From: Rhodospirillales bacterium
Lineage (GTDB): Bacteria; Pseudomonadota; Alphaproteobacteria; Rhodospirillales; JAOUPW01
Direction of reading: 5' to 3'
Length of the DNA: 6,772 bases
NCBI GenBank assembly: GCA_029879665.1
Contig: JAOUPW010000105.1
Coordinates: forward strand, 1-6,772
In this document: one piece after another, positions 6,147 to 6,772 of the stretch
How positions within the stretch are numbered: the stretch's first letter is position 1
Layout: each line of letters opens with the position of its first letter
Translations under genes and position numbers: made by a program
The notes under the pieces: generated by a model
Told to the model about the DNA's origin: nothing
Databases searched by the model: none
Seen by the model: only the letters and a program-made list of their open reading frames with translations

Positions 6147-6772
6147 TCAATGTTTGGCCTTGCTTATGGATTTCCGCTTTTCAATTCCCCGCCGAAGGAC
6201 GTCCCTGAGCTTTGTTTTAAGAATCTTCCCCATGGGGTTCCTGGGCATTTCCTTCACGGTCATGATGACATGCGGCAGCTTGTAACCCGCCAGCCGTTGC
6301 TTGCAGAATTCCGTCAGATCCTGCGTTTCGACCGCCGCGCGGGTAACCACGCAGGCGGCGGCCACCTGCCCGAACCGCCTGTGGGGAATGCCGAAGACGG
6401 CGGCTTCGGCGACGGCGGGATGGGCCAAAAGCACCGTCTCGATTTCCACCGGATAGTATTTCGCGCCCGAATTATTGATTACGTCGTCGGCCCTGCCCTT
6501 GAAAAACAAATATCCTTCTTCGTTCAATGCGGCAAGATCGCCGGGATAAAACCAACCGTCGCGGAAGGCCTGCGCGGTTGCTTCAGGATTGTTCAGATAT
6601 CCGGTTGCCAATCCCGGACCGCGATAGCGGACGAGCCCCACCTCCCCCGCCGGCACCGGCTTACCGTCGCCATCGACGATTTCCGCCACGACGCCCTCGA
6701 CCACGCGCCCTACGGAATCCGGATAGGCGTCCTGGTCTGCGGGCGTTGCATACACCAAAGGTCCGGATTCCG
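6147..6772 (-). CDS. AMP-forming acyl-CoA synthetase, C-terminal part (cut by window edge)
   Basis: Only the last ~208 codons of this ANL-superfamily ligase are present. The frame stays open to the right edge, beginning with Glu-Ser-Gly-Pro, which fits the TE-x-G adenylate motif, so the TTG at 6758 is an internal Leu codon and not a start. Counting from that Leu as residue 1, GWFYPGDLA (68-76) carries the ribose-binding Asp. GRADDVINNSGAKYYP (88-103) is the hinge between large and small domains, followed by VEIE. PRNPMGKILKTKL (172-184) holds the catalytic lysine K178 used for adenylation. All core motifs present are intact, so the enzyme is probably active. The basic tail EKRKSISKAKH is short. 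It would form an acyl-CoA from acid, ATP and CoA. Chain length or aromatic preference cannot be judged, because the substrate-pocket half is outside the window. Confidence 0.93.
   Translation of the reverse strand, partial: ESGPLVYATPADQDAYPDSVGRVVEGVVAEIVDGDGKPVPAGEVGLVRYRGPGLATGYLNNPEATAQAFRDGWFYPGDLAALNEEGYLFFKGRADDVINNSGAKYYPVEIETVLLAHPAVAEAAVFGIPHRRFGQVAAACVVTRAAVETQDLTEFCKQRLAGYKLPHVIMTVKEMPRNPMGKILKTKLRDVLRRGIEKRKSISKAKH

Noticed and set aside
6147..6758. Reading the acyl-CoA synthetase as a complete 203-residue protein starting at TTG 6758
   Set aside because: The frame continues to the window edge with Glu-Ser-Gly-Pro fitting the adenylation motif, and the fragment lacks the large N-terminal domain, so it is a gene cut by the window and not a small protein.

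Overview
This window carries a run of seven genes, all on the minus strand (read from the right end to the left), and nearly every one is a coenzyme A thioester enzyme. The best guess for the source is a bacterium of moderately high G+C, probably an alphaproteobacterium. The basis is the sequence style of the methylmalonyl-CoA epimerase and CoA-transferase proteins, Shine-Dalgarno starts and tight gene packing. This is an inference from remembered families, not a database result.

In transcription order the layout is as follows. (1) 6772-6147 holds the C-terminal third or so of an AMP-forming acyl-CoA synthetase, cut by the window edge. (2) 6106-4733 is a PaaK/F390-synthetase-type adenylate-forming ligase. 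A 209-bp non-coding gap with GC-rich hairpins and a short direct repeat follows (4732-4524). (3) 4523-3627 and (4) 3630-2875 are the two subunits of a glutaconate-CoA-transferase-like (class I) enzyme, joined by an ATGA stop/start overlap. (5) 2813-2409 is a methylmalonyl-CoA epimerase of the VOC fold. (6) 2317-1448 is a crotonase-fold protein that resembles the BadI/MenB branch and has only one of the two classical hydratase glutamates. (7) 1442-237 is a class III (CaiB/BaiF) CoA-transferase, 5 bp after the crotonase. The last 236 bases hold no gene I can support. An inverted repeat just after gene 7 may end the transcript.

Taken together this looks like a catabolic module for an organic acid that enters metabolism as a CoA ester. 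Two unrelated kinds of CoA ligase and two unrelated kinds of CoA-transferase could each load or exchange CoA. The crotonase would hydrate or hydrolyse (possibly ring-open) an intermediate, and the epimerase suggests a methyl-branched malonyl-type product going toward succinyl-CoA. The substrate cannot be read from the sequence. No dehydrogenase, thiolase, mutase, transporter or regulator lies inside the window, so the pathway is incomplete here. I see no mobile element, CRISPR array, tRNA or rRNA. The window is best described as an uncharacterised combination of known enzyme families, not a demonstrably new system.
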